A stretch of DNA of 33,416 bases from Bacteroidales bacterium (lineage in GTDB: Bacteria > Bacteroidota > Bacteroidia > Bacteroidales > UBA932), in assembly GCA_016295455.1 (NCBI GenBank), contig JAEDLE010000020.1, positions 1-33,416 of the forward strand, given 5' to 3'. Made by a program: the position numbers and the translations under genes. The notes beneath the pieces are model-generated. The model was not told where the DNA came from and made no database searches. It was given only the letters and a program-made list of their open reading frames with translations. The stretch's first letter is position 1, and each line of letters begins with the position of its first letter. Below, one piece after another: positions 1 to 7,179 of the stretch.

Positions 1-2
1 CT

Positions 3-524
3 GCAAACTTCTCGCGCGGCATAGCCGACTGCTGCATATCCGTTGCTCTTCTGGAGAGTGGTCAGCCCCGTATGGGTGTGGTTTACAGTCCTTTCAAGGA
101 GGAGCTGTTCCAGGCGGAAAGAGGTTGCGGGGCTTATAGGAACGGCAAGCGCATATCCGTCTCTTCCAGACCTTTCGAAGACGGTCTGCTCTGCACTGCG
201 ATGAGTCTCTATGACAAGCGCTATGCAGAAGTCTGCGCCAAAGTCATCTTCGATGCCTACTTCAGGTGCAACGACGTGAGAAGGTTCGGTTCCTGTGCGA
301 TGGAACTGTGCTATCTTGCGGCAGGGCAGTGCGACCTGTTCTTCGAATACCGTGTCCAGGCCTGGGATTACTCTGCAGCATATCTCATCCTTACCGAAGC
401 CGGGGGTGTCCTGACCGGCGGAAGGGGTGAGAATCTCAGTTGCGACACTCCCACCATGCTTGTCGGGGCCAACAACGGTGCTAATCATGCCCAACTTCTC
501 GAAATCGTCTCAAAGTATATCTGA
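3..524 (+). CDS. Inositol monophosphatase-family protein, 3' part
   Basis: The gene is cut by the left edge of the window. The frame is open from base 3, so the ATG at 72 is internal and not the start. The visible part is about 173 residues. It begins just after the expected metal-binding DGT-type motif with a segment reading ANFSRGI, then runs through GVVYSPFKEELFQAERGCGAYRNG-like sequence, which is typical of the family. The C-terminal signature is present as AWDYSAAYLILTEAGG (family pattern WDxAAxxLIxxEAGG), where the Asp binds metal. Family members hydrolyse phosphate from inositol phosphate, fructose bisphosphate or 3'-phosphoadenosine nucleotides in the cytoplasm, using Mg2+. The substrate cannot be decided from this fragment. 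It converges on pdxA across a 136-base gap. Confidence 0.88.
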   Translation, partial: ANFSRGIADCCISVALLESGQPRMGVVYSPFKEELFQAERGCGAYRNGKRISVSSRPFEDGLLCTAMSLYDKRYAEVCAKVIFDAYFRCNDVRRFGSCAMELCYLAAGQCDLFFEYRVQAWDYSAAYLILTEAGGVLTGGRGENLSCDTPTMLVGANNGANHAQLLEIVSKYI

Positions 525-660
525 ATCATGGTGCTTGTGGACGGCTCCAGCGAGTCTTTCAACTTTGCCTTCTCTAAAGCCTGGTTTCTGCATTTCTATC
601 GGGACTGAGCGCCGTTCCGGGACTTGTGTGCGCTCCTGAGGAAAGGGATAATCCGCGCCT
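525..660. other. Convergent spacer, no supported gene
   Basis: This short gap lies between the phosphatase and pdxA stop codons. It holds a hairpin-capable pair, GAGCGC at 607-612 with GCGCTC at 630-635, which is not followed by a T-run on either strand, so it is a weak terminator candidate. A 26-codon ORF starts at 528 but resembles nothing I recognise. Confidence 0.4.
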
Positions 661-1746
661 TCAAGCTATCTGCGGCTTGCCCGGGCGCGGGTCCTTCTCC
701 TTGTTCTCCCGTTCAGGAAGACGGTTTTCCAGCAGGTCGTCATATGCCAGACGGTTCCTGAATATGTCTATCGCCGTGTATATGGAGCTGATCATCGAGC
801 GCGGGTCCGCCTCGTCCCTGCCGGCCATATCATATGCGGTTCCGTGGTCAGGGGAGGTTCTGACTACAGGCAGTCCTGCGGTGTAGTTCACCCCGTCCTC
901 GAATGCCAGGGCCTTGAAAGGCACCAGTCCTTGGTCGTGGTACATCGCCAGTGTGGCGTCGAAGCGCATATAGTTGCCCAGGCCGAAGAAACCGTCCGCG
1001 GAATACGGCCCATACGCCATGATTCCCTCCGCCTGTGCGGCCTGTATGGCAGGCAGTATGACCGTGCGCTCCTCGTCGCCGATAAGACCTCCGTCACCGC
1101 AGTGCGGGTTCAGGCCGAGCACCGCAATCTTCGGCTCGTCCACGGCGAAATCCCTCTTGAGGGAGTTCCTCATCATCCTGAGCTTGGAGAGTATCTTCTC
1201 TGAAGTAATCGCCGAGGAGACTTCCCTGAGCGGAATATGCCCTGTCACGACTCCCACCTTTATGCTTTCGCTGACCATGAACATGGTCACGTCACCGGCA
1301 CCGAACTGCTGCTCCAGATATTCGGTGTGACCCGTGAAGCCAAAGCCCTCGGAATCCATCGCCCTCTTGTTTATAGGCGCGGTGACCAGTACATCTATCT
1401 CTCCATCTTTCAGTCCTTTGACGGCACATTCCAGAGACGTCATCGCCGCTTTTGCCGAATCCGGGGTTGCCTTGCCAGGCTCTATCAGGAGATTGTCCGG
1501 AAGGCAGTTCACGATGTTCACGACCTTCGGCTTCGCATCCTTTGCGGAACTTATCACGTGAGTCTCGATATTACCTATATTGTGCAGAGTCTTCCTGTAG
1601 AAACCGAAAGCCTTCGAAGAACCGTAAATCACCGGAATGAAGGACTCGAGTATTCTCGGATCCGCTAAAGCCTTGATTATCACTTCGTATCCTATGCCGT
1701 TGGTATCACCTTGGGATATGCCAACCGTTATTCTGTCCTTTGCCAT
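661..1746 (-). CDS. pdxA: 4-hydroxythreonine-4-phosphate dehydrogenase PdxA
   Basis: The product is a 361-residue cytoplasmic enzyme of pyridoxal-5'-phosphate synthesis. It oxidises 4-phosphohydroxy-L-threonine with NAD(P)+ in the DXP-dependent branch, and the product condenses with deoxyxylulose phosphate through PdxJ. Recognition rests on the N-terminal GISQGDTNGIGYEV segment, on GHTEYL and MYHDQGLVPFKAL, which supply metal-binding histidines, on LGLNPHCGDGGLIG, and on the C-terminal TSPDHGTAYDMAG signature. Length is normal to slightly long for the family, with a charged, proline-containing tail of about 20 residues. The start lies 54 bases after the rnhA stop and no clear promoter is visible between them, so it is probably co-transcribed with rnhA. 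The spacer between the two carries a 14-base tandem repeat. Confidence 0.95.
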   Translation of the reverse strand: MAKDRITVGISQGDTNGIGYEVIIKALADPRILESFIPVIYGSSKAFGFYRKTLHNIGNIETHVISSAKDAKPKVVNIVNCLPDNLLIEPGKATPDSAKAAMTSLECAVKGLKDGEIDVLVTAPINKRAMDSEGFGFTGHTEYLEQQFGAGDVTMFMVSESIKVGVVTGHIPLREVSSAITSEKILSKLRMMRNSLKRDFAVDEPKIAVLGLNPHCGDGGLIGDEERTVILPAIQAAQAEGIMAYGPYSADGFFGLGNYMRFDATLAMYHDQGLVPFKALAFEDGVNYTAGLPVVRTSPDHGTAYDMAGRDEADPRSMISSIYTAIDIFRNRLAYDDLLENRLPERENKEKDPRPGKPQIA

Positions 1747-1768
1747 ATCTATATCTTTTGTTTTTTTC

Positions 1769-1800
1769 TGAATATGCCGACCCTATTGAATATGCCGACC
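1769..1800. repeat. Two-copy 14-base direct repeat between rnhA and pdxA
   Basis: TGAATATGCCGACC occurs at 1769-1782 and again at 1787-1800, with a period of 18 bases. The second copy ends at the last base before the rnhA stop codon. A 13 of 14 match occurs far away inside the lytic transglycosylase gene (17266-17279). Confidence 0.8.
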
Positions 1801-2292
1801 TCATTCCCCGAACAGATTTCCCGCTTCCATCGCCTCGAGATAACCCTTGTCGTCAGGGAGTTCCGGCCTGTGCGCCGCCTCCACTGCAAGGGCATCGCAC
1901 CTTTCGTTCTCCGGATGTCCCGCATGCCCCTTGATCCAGTGGAAACTCACCCTGTGCCTGCGGTAGAGGGGCAGGAAACGCATCCACAGGTCCGGATTCT
2001 TCACCTTGCTGAACGACTTCCTCTCCCACCTTTCCAGCCATCCTTCGTTTATCGCCTTCACTACATATGAAGAGTCGCTCCAGACCTCGATTTCTGCATT
2101 CTCCCACCTGACTGCAGAGAGACCCTCGATGACCGCCAGCAGTTCCATGCGGTTGTTGGTCGTAAGCGCGAATCCTCCGCTCAGCTCCTTTCGGGCACCC
2201 CCGCAGCAGAGCACGGCACCATATCCCCCGGGACCGGGATTCCCGCTGGAAGCCCCGTCGGTGTAAAGGTATATGGTAGGTCGTCTGTCCAT
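1801..2292 (-). CDS. rnhA: Ribonuclease HI
   Basis: The product is a 163-residue ribonuclease H of the bacterial type, which cleaves the RNA strand of RNA-DNA hybrids in the cytoplasm using two Mg2+ ions. All four catalytic carboxylates are visible: Asp12 in YTDGASSGNPGPGGYG, Glu50 in NNRMEL, Asp73 in WSDSSYV, and Asp133 in the GHAGHPENERCD segment, which also carries the conserved histidine. Length is close to the E. coli enzyme (155). It reads divergently from the GH31 glycosidase. A perfect TAnnTTTG box on the minus strand at 2376-2383 could serve it, giving a leader of about 80 bases. pdxA follows on the same strand. Confidence 0.96.
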   Translation of the reverse strand: MDRRPTIYLYTDGASSGNPGPGGYGAVLCCGGARKELSGGFALTTNNRMELLAVIEGLSAVRWENAEIEVWSDSSYVVKAINEGWLERWERKSFSKVKNPDLWMRFLPLYRRHRVSFHWIKGHAGHPENERCDALAVEAAHRPELPDDKGYLEAMEAGNLFGE

Positions 2293-2351
2293 GGTCGGAG
2301 GTTCTTACCTTGAAACGGCACCGGGCCGCCTCAAAGAATGGAAAACTCAAG

Positions 2352-2366
2352 TTCCGCACTGCGGAA
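2352..2366. promoter_or_regulatory. Inverted repeat next to the GH31 promoter
   Basis: TTCCGC at 2352-2357 and GCGGAA at 2361-2366 form a perfect 6-base inverted repeat around ACT. It sits 5 bases upstream of the -33 TTG of the GH31 promoter, and it also lies just downstream of the probable rnhA start of transcription. Its position fits an operator, but no regulator is implied by the neighbours. Confidence 0.35.
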
Positions 2367-2371
2367 ACCGG

Positions 2372-2402
2372 TTGACAAATATAACAAAAAATCATATATT
2401 TG
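2372..2402 (+). promoter_or_regulatory. Promoter of the GH31 gene
   Basis: This is a Bacteroidota-type promoter with TTG at 2372-2374 and TATATTTG at 2395-2402, separated by 20 bases. It predicts transcription from about 2407 and a leader of about 90 bases before the ATG at 2499. A minus-strand TATATTTG box (2376-2383) lies inside the spacer, so the rnhA and GH31 promoters overlap back to back. Confidence 0.75.
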
Positions 2403-2498
2403 ACGCTGATGCTGCCCGGGACCGGGGATGCTTGCTCTGAAAGCCTCCGGAGCTTCCGCCGGTATCTGTTGAACTATAACCATTTTACACATAGCGTT

Positions 2499-4859
2499 AT
2501 GAATATCAGACATTATGCAGCCATCCTGCTGGCGGTACTGCTTTCGGGCTCGTCGGCATATGCACAGAAAGTGGAGTTCTATACTCCCGGAACGGTGCGC
2601 ATCGTCCGCGACAAGGGCGACAGCTACCAGAAGACCTCCCTGTCCGTGACGGCAAAGCCGCAGGACGTGAAAGTTAGCGTGAGCAGGAGGGGAGACGCCA
2701 CCATATACAGGACATCGGCGATGAGCGTCCGCGTCGAGAACGGTACCGTCACTTTCCTGGACAACAGGGGACGCGTCCTCACCAGGGAAGGGGAGAGCAG
2801 TTTCACGCCCATAACTCAGGGGCCGGACAAGGGTTCGTACCGCGTGGGCCAGACTTTCTCAGTCGAGGCTGACGAAGGCATATACGGAATCGGAATGCTC
2901 CAGAACGGCAAGATGAGTCTCCGCGGCGAAGACAGGCGCATGGAGCAGAGCAATCTCGAGGACTTCGCCCATTTCTACCAGACCATCAAGGGCTACGGCA
3001 TATTCTGGGACAATTATTCTCCTACCCGTCTGGTGACTCCCGAGGCAGGTGCGGAAGGCTATCTCGCCCTTGAATCGGAGGTCGGCGACTGCATAGACTA
3101 TTATTTCATCTACGGCGGGGATGCCGACGGGGTGATAGCCGGGATGAGGGAATTGACCGGACAGGTTCCGATGTTCCCGCTCTGGACCTACGGCTTCCAT
3201 CAGTGCAGGGAACGCTACAAGTCCCAGGATGAACTGCTTGAGGTAGTGCACAAGTACAGGGAACTGGGTATTCCTTTCGACGGCATAATCCAGGACTGGC
3301 AGTACTGGGGCGGCAACTACAACTGGAACGCGATGGAGTTTCTCAACCCTGAGTTCCCGCGTCCGCAGCAGATGATAGACGAGGTGCACAGGCAGAATGC
3401 GCACATGAGCATATCCATATGGGCTTCATTCGGTCCCGAGACCAAGGCTTTCAAGGAACTGAATCAGAAAGGCCTGCTTCTGGACTTCAAGACCTGGCCT
3501 GAGAGCGGACTGACCCAGTGGCCTCCGAGGAGGGATTATCCGAGCGGAGTGCGCTGCTACGACGTCTACAGCAAGGAAGCCCGTGACATCTACTGGAAGA
3601 ACCTCCTTCGCCTGCACGAGATGGGCATAGACGCGTGGTGGATGGACTCCACCGATCCGGACCAGATCGACATCACCGAAGCGCAGATGGACCAGCTCAC
3701 CGCGATGGGCTCGTACCGCCGCGTGCGCAACGCCTTTCCTCTGATGACGGTCGGAGGTGTATATGACAGCCAGAGGGCCATCGACGACAGCAAACGCGTG
3801 TTCATACTTACCAGATCCTATTTCGCCGGCCAGCAGCGCTACGGGGCGAACACCTGGAGCGGCGACACTGGCAGTTCCTGGAACACCTTCAGGGCACAGG
3901 TGCCTCTCTGCCTGAACTACACCCTCACCGCCAATCCTAATGTCAACGCCGACATAGGCGGTTTCTTCGCGTCTTCCTACAGCACCCGCGGCTTCAACTC
4001 GGCCACCCGCAACCCTCAGTTCCAGGAACTCTACGTGAGGTGGATGCAGTTCGGCGCCTTCACTCCTATGATGCGCAGTCACGGCGCCGACATCTACAGG
4101 GAACTCTACTACTTCGGCAAGGAAGGGGATCCGGTATATGACGCCCTGGTCGACGCAGTAAAGCTCCGCTACCGTTTCCTCCCGTACATCTACAGCCAGT
4201 CCTGGCAGGTCACCAGCAATGACGACTCCTTCATGAGGGCTCTCTTCATGGATTTCAAGGAGGACCGCAACACCTGGGACAACAACCGCGAATATCTCTT
4301 CGGGCACAACGTGCTTGTCTGCCCTGTGCTGGACCCTCTCTACACCGAGGAGAAGGTCGCAAGGAGCCGTCAGCCTCTCGAAGGGGACTATCCTGCAGTC
4401 GACTGGAGCAGGGAACAGAACTACGAGGTCTATCTTCCTGCAGGCGCGGACTGGTATGACTACTGGACCGGCGCCCTCATCAAGGGCGGCCGCAGCCTGA
4501 AGGCATCCGCCCCGCTCTCCCACTGTCCGCTCTACATCAAGGCGGGCTCGATACTCCCGCTCGGACCGGCTGTGCAGTACGCCAACGAGAACAGGTACCA
4601 GGACATCGATATAGTCGTATACCCGGGTGCGGACGCAAGCTTCACGCTCTATGAGGACGAGGGCGACAGCTACAACTACGAGAAGGGCGCATATTCGACC
4701 ATAGAACTCAAGTGGAATGACCGCAGCCGTACCCTGACCATAGGCGGGCGCAAGGGTTCGTTCGAAGGCATGCCTCTGGAGCGCACCTTCAACGTCAAGG
4801 TAGTCGGAGGCGGGGAACAGAGCGTCAGGTATGACGGTTCTGCCGTGACTGTCAGGTAG
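2499..4859 (+). CDS. Secreted GH31 glycoside hydrolase (alpha-glucosidase/alpha-xylosidase type)
   Basis: The protein has 786 residues from the ATG at 2499. The frame is open back to 2400, but that region overlaps the promoter, and the 2499 start gives a clean signal peptide (MNIRHYAAILLAVLLSGSSA then YAQ). An N-terminal beta domain is followed by the GH31 barrel: DGIIQDWQYWGG, the nucleophile motif WWMDSTDPD (Asp about residue 383) and the acid/base region WSGDTGSSW (Asp about residue 456). PMMRSHGAD follows, then C-terminal beta domains with YTGA-like and YEDEGDSYNYEKG sequence. The enzyme removes alpha-linked glucose or xylose from oligosaccharides by a retaining mechanism, probably in the periplasm or at the cell surface. 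The substrate cannot be fixed by eye. No SusC/SusD pair adjoins it, so it is not part of an obvious utilisation locus. Confidence 0.93.
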   Translation: MNIRHYAAILLAVLLSGSSAYAQKVEFYTPGTVRIVRDKGDSYQKTSLSVTAKPQDVKVSVSRRGDATIYRTSAMSVRVENGTVTFLDNRGRVLTREGESSFTPITQGPDKGSYRVGQTFSVEADEGIYGIGMLQNGKMSLRGEDRRMEQSNLEDFAHFYQTIKGYGIFWDNYSPTRLVTPEAGAEGYLALESEVGDCIDYYFIYGGDADGVIAGMRELTGQVPMFPLWTYGFHQCRERYKSQDELLEVVHKYRELGIPFDGIIQDWQYWGGNYNWNAMEFLNPEFPRPQQMIDEVHRQNAHMSISIWASFGPETKAFKELNQKGLLLDFKTWPESGLTQWPPRRDYPSGVRCYDVYSKEARDIYWKNLLRLHEMGIDAWWMDSTDPDQIDITEAQMDQLTAMGSYRRVRNAFPLMTVGGVYDSQRAIDDSKRVFILTRSYFAGQQRYGANTWSGDTGSSWNTFRAQVPLCLNYTLTANPNVNADIGGFFASSYSTRGFNSATRNPQFQELYVRWMQFGAFTPMMRSHGADIYRELYYFGKEGDPVYDALVDAVKLRYRFLPYIYSQSWQVTSNDDSFMRALFMDFKEDRNTWDNNREYLFGHNVLVCPVLDPLYTEEKVARSRQPLEGDYPAVDWSREQNYEVYLPAGADWYDYWTGALIKGGRSLKASAPLSHCPLYIKAGSILPLGPAVQYANENRYQDIDIVVYPGADASFTLYEDEGDSYNYEKGAYSTIELKWNDRSRTLTIGGRKGSFEGMPLERTFNVKVVGGGEQSVRYDGSAVTVR

Positions 4860-4887
4860 AGCTATACGCCGATTTGTAAAAATATGC

Positions 4888-4895
4888 TATATTTG
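4888..4895 (+). promoter_or_regulatory. -7 promoter element of the GT4 gene
   Basis: TATATTTG matches the Bacteroidota -7 consensus exactly. No TTG lies 19-21 bases upstream. The upstream ATG at 4884 in the same frame sits beside this box and so cannot be the translation start. Confidence 0.55.
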
Positions 4896-4946
4896 GCCGG
4901 GATTCCGCTGGGGCGGGACCCCGGCATGATTTTTAACATAGGCAAT

Positions 4947-6254
4947 ATGAGAGTTCTTTGGTTCGCAGACACACCGTCCAACTATTCGGCGCCCGGCAGC
5001 CCTTTCAACGGTACCGGATGGGTGTCCGCGCTCGAGAATGAGATAAGCGGCAAGCTGGACCTGGCTGTCGCTTTCATAGACCGCTCCGCCCGCAGGCGTG
5101 ATTCGCGGCGCTCGGACCAGAAGGGTCCGGACAGGGTAACCTGGAACAAGGATGTTCAGCACGGAGTCACCTACTACCCCATACGCAGGCGCTTCGACAG
5201 GAGGGACATAGACAGGCTGGTATCCGTCGTGACCGGCAGGAGCAGGAAGGAGGAGGCGCTCGTGGGCCTGTATGCGGAGATAGTCAGGGATTTCAGGCCC
5301 GACATCATCCAGATTTTCGGCTCTGAGCATTCCTACGGCCTGGTCGCCGAGAAGGTGGACGTTCCTGTCCTCCTTCATCTCCAGAGCATAATGAATCCCT
5401 ATTTCAAGGCTTTCCTCCCGCCGGGAGTGAATTGGAGGGAGTACCTCTACACCCCGTTCACGCCCGGCTCCATACTCCACAAATTCCTTATCCGGAAACG
5501 CTGGGAATGGGCCTGCGCCAGGGAAGCCCGCATTTTCAAGGCTGTGCGGTATTATCTCGGCAGGACGGGCTGGGACAGGGAACAGGTGCTCAAGTTCAAC
5601 CCTGACGCCCGGTTCTTCCACGGCGGCGAGATTCTCAGGCAGCCTTTCTACTACGCCGACATCGACGCCATAGGCAGCATACCTTCGACCCTGCGGCTTG
5701 TCACCACCATATCCGAACCGACCTACAAGGGCTTCGATATGGTGCTCCGTACCGGATTGATACTCAAGGAGACCTACGGCATAGACTTCGAATGGAACGT
5801 ATATGGCAACGTGGATCCCGCCTTCTTCGAGCGCATCACCGGCATCACTGCCGAGCGTGCCGGGATAACCGTATCCGGAGTCGCGACCGCCGAGCAGCTG
5901 GTAGATGCCATAGCCCATTCTTCGATGTACGTGCATCCTTCCTACATCGACAACAGCCCCAACAGCGTCTGCGAGGCGCAGCTTCTGGGAGCGGCGGTGG
6001 TTGCCACCAATGTCGGGGGCGTGCCCAGCCTCATAGAGGACGGGGTGAACGGCTTTCTGGTGCGCAGCGGAAATCCCGAGGAGATAGCCGAGAGAGTAGT
6101 CGCGATGTACAGGAACAAGACCCTGCTCAGGAGGGTCGGTCACCAGGCCAGGGACATGGCCCTTGCGCGCCACGACCGTCAGGCCATCACCAGGGAACTG
6201 CTGTCCGTGTACAGGACCATCACCGGACTGGATCCGGAATCGTCAACCAATTGA
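4947..6254 (+). CDS. GT4-family glycosyltransferase
   Basis: The product is 435 residues from ATG 4947, chosen because the earlier in-frame ATG (4884) lies at the promoter. It is a group 1 (GT4, GT-B fold) transferase. The N-terminal acceptor domain begins RVLWFADTPSNYSAPGSPFNGTGW. The C-terminal nucleotide-sugar domain shows SEPTYKGFDMVL, then YVHPSYIDNSPNSVCEAQLLGAAVVATNVGGVPSLIEDGVNGFLV (here in pieces), the usual donor-binding region with the acidic residue of the EX7E-type motif. It has no signal peptide or membrane segment and probably acts at the inner face of the cytoplasmic membrane on a surface glycan. Sugar and acceptor are unknown. The gene stands alone between its own promoter and a terminator, away from the glycan island at 20-25 kb. 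Confidence 0.9.
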   Translation: MRVLWFADTPSNYSAPGSPFNGTGWVSALENEISGKLDLAVAFIDRSARRRDSRRSDQKGPDRVTWNKDVQHGVTYYPIRRRFDRRDIDRLVSVVTGRSRKEEALVGLYAEIVRDFRPDIIQIFGSEHSYGLVAEKVDVPVLLHLQSIMNPYFKAFLPPGVNWREYLYTPFTPGSILHKFLIRKRWEWACAREARIFKAVRYYLGRTGWDREQVLKFNPDARFFHGGEILRQPFYYADIDAIGSIPSTLRLVTTISEPTYKGFDMVLRTGLILKETYGIDFEWNVYGNVDPAFFERITGITAERAGITVSGVATAEQLVDAIAHSSMYVHPSYIDNSPNSVCEAQLLGAAVVATNVGGVPSLIEDGVNGFLVRSGNPEEIAERVVAMYRNKTLLRRVGHQARDMALARHDRQAITRELLSVYRTITGLDPESSTN

Positions 6255-6283
6255 CAGCATATTCCTACCGAAAAGACAATGTT

Positions 6284-6327
6284 TGCCTTTCTGAAGCCTC
6301 TCCGAGGACTCCGGGAAGGCATTTTTT
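6284..6327 (+). terminator. Rho-independent terminator after the GT4 gene
   Basis: TGCCTTTC at 6284-6291 pairs with GGAAGGCA at 6314-6321 (8 pairs, one G-U) and is followed by six T. The loop holds a small inner hairpin, CCTC/GAGG. The T-run ends two bases before the -7 box of the next gene. Confidence 0.75.
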
Positions 6328-6329
6328 CG

Positions 6330-6337
6330 TATATTTG
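6330..6337 (+). promoter_or_regulatory. -7 promoter element of the beta-barrel gene
   Basis: TATATTTG matches the consensus fully. The place where the -33 element should lie (about 6307-6310) falls inside the loop and 3' arm of the preceding terminator and shows no TTG. The predicted leader is about 25 bases. Confidence 0.6.
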
Positions 6338-6364
6338 CGGACAACAACCAAATTTTTTGTGAAA

Positions 6365-6994
6365 ATGAAAAAGATTATTGCAATCGCAGCGGCGGCAGCC
6401 ATGCTTTTCGCCGCTTCTGAAGCATCAGCTCAGGTCATTGTTGGCGCGGGATACGTCAACTCGACCACGACATCCAAAGTATCTGACAACAAGGCATCTT
6501 CAGACGCCAACGGCTTCTATGTCGGAGCGTCATACAACATTCCTCTCGTCGGCGGACTCGGACTCGCTCCGGGACTCTACTACGAGTTCCTCGGCAGCTC
6601 CAGCAAGAAGGATGCAGGCATCTTCAGCGCAGCCGGCACCACCACCGAGCACTACCTCAACATCCCTGTGATGGTCAACTACAGCTTCGGGCTCGCATCC
6701 GACTGCTCGCTCTTCGCCTTCGCGGGTCCTACCCTCGAATACGGTCTCGCATCCAGCACCAAGCTTGAGGCCAGCGCAGGCGGCATCTCCGGTGAGAAGA
6801 CCGTCAACAACTACGACGCTGACGAATACGGTCGCTTCGACTGCCTTCTCGGCCTGGGTGTAGGCTTCAACATCAAGGCCTTCCAGGTAAAGGTCGGCTA
6901 CGACTTCGGTATGGTGAACAGGTACACCGGGTCCTCTGACAAAGCATCACTTCACAGAAACCAGGTTCACCTCGGCGTGGCATACGTCTTCTAG
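6365..6994 (+). CDS. Outer-membrane beta-barrel protein (porin-family, 209 aa)
   Basis: The start at 6365 gives a classic signal peptide (MKKIIAIAAAAAMLFAASEASA then QV). The frame is open far upstream, but that part is out-of-frame shadow of the glycosyltransferase. The mature chain of about 186 residues is made of alternating amphipathic strands rich in Gly, Tyr and Ser. Examples are GFYVGASYNIPLVGGLGLAPGLYYEF, here split by turns, FAFAGPTLEYGL, VKVGYDFGMVNRY and VHLGVAYVF. It ends in phenylalanine, the usual C-terminal signal for barrel insertion. This matches the small OmpA-like/OMP_b-brl_2 barrels common in Bacteroidota, probably with eight strands. The function is unknown. It has its own promoter and terminator, which suggests an independently expressed structural or adhesive surface protein. 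Confidence 0.87.
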   Translation: MKKIIAIAAAAAMLFAASEASAQVIVGAGYVNSTTTSKVSDNKASSDANGFYVGASYNIPLVGGLGLAPGLYYEFLGSSSKKDAGIFSAAGTTTEHYLNIPVMVNYSFGLASDCSLFAFAGPTLEYGLASSTKLEASAGGISGEKTVNNYDADEYGRFDCLLGLGVGFNIKAFQVKVGYDFGMVNRYTGSSDKASLHRNQVHLGVAYVF

Positions 6995-7018
6995 ACATCG
7001 AAAAATATTGCAAAAACG

Positions 7019-7047
7019 GCCTCTCAGCTATGCTGGGAGGCTTTTTT
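7019..7047 (+). terminator. Rho-independent terminator
   Basis: GCCTCTCAGC at 7019-7028 pairs with GCTGGGAGGC at 7032-7041 (10 pairs, one G-U, loop of three), followed by TTTTTT. It closes the beta-barrel transcript and isolates it from secA. Confidence 0.92.
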
Positions 7048-7114
7048 GTAAAGTTGTAAATTCATAGTCCACCTATGAAATTCCAATGAAATGACATCGC
7101 TGAGCATCAATCGC

Positions 7115-7145
7115 TTGAATTTGTTGGAGAATATGATTATTTTTG
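7115..7145 (+). promoter_or_regulatory. Promoter of secA
   Basis: TTG at 7115-7117 and TATTTTTG at 7138-7145 are separated by 20 bases, the standard Bacteroidota layout. Transcription would begin near 7150, leaving about 30 bases of leader before the ATG at 7180. This argues against the TTG at 7150 as a start codon. Confidence 0.75.
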
Positions 7146-7179
7146 TAAATTGTTCGGAATATCAATTAAAGACAGAAAT

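Noticed and set aside
528..608. 26-codon ORF after the phosphatase gene
   Set aside because: No recognisable similarity and no regulatory context. It is too short to support on sequence alone.
4887..6173. 428-codon minus-strand frame opposite the GT4 gene, with similar frames at 3426-4523 (minus) and 15146-16225 (plus)
   Set aside because: All are shadows of well-supported genes. They lack motifs, promoters and plausible protein composition.
7150..7179. TTG start giving a SecA longer by 10 residues
   Set aside because: It falls at the predicted transcription start, and the ATG at 7180 begins the conserved N-terminus.
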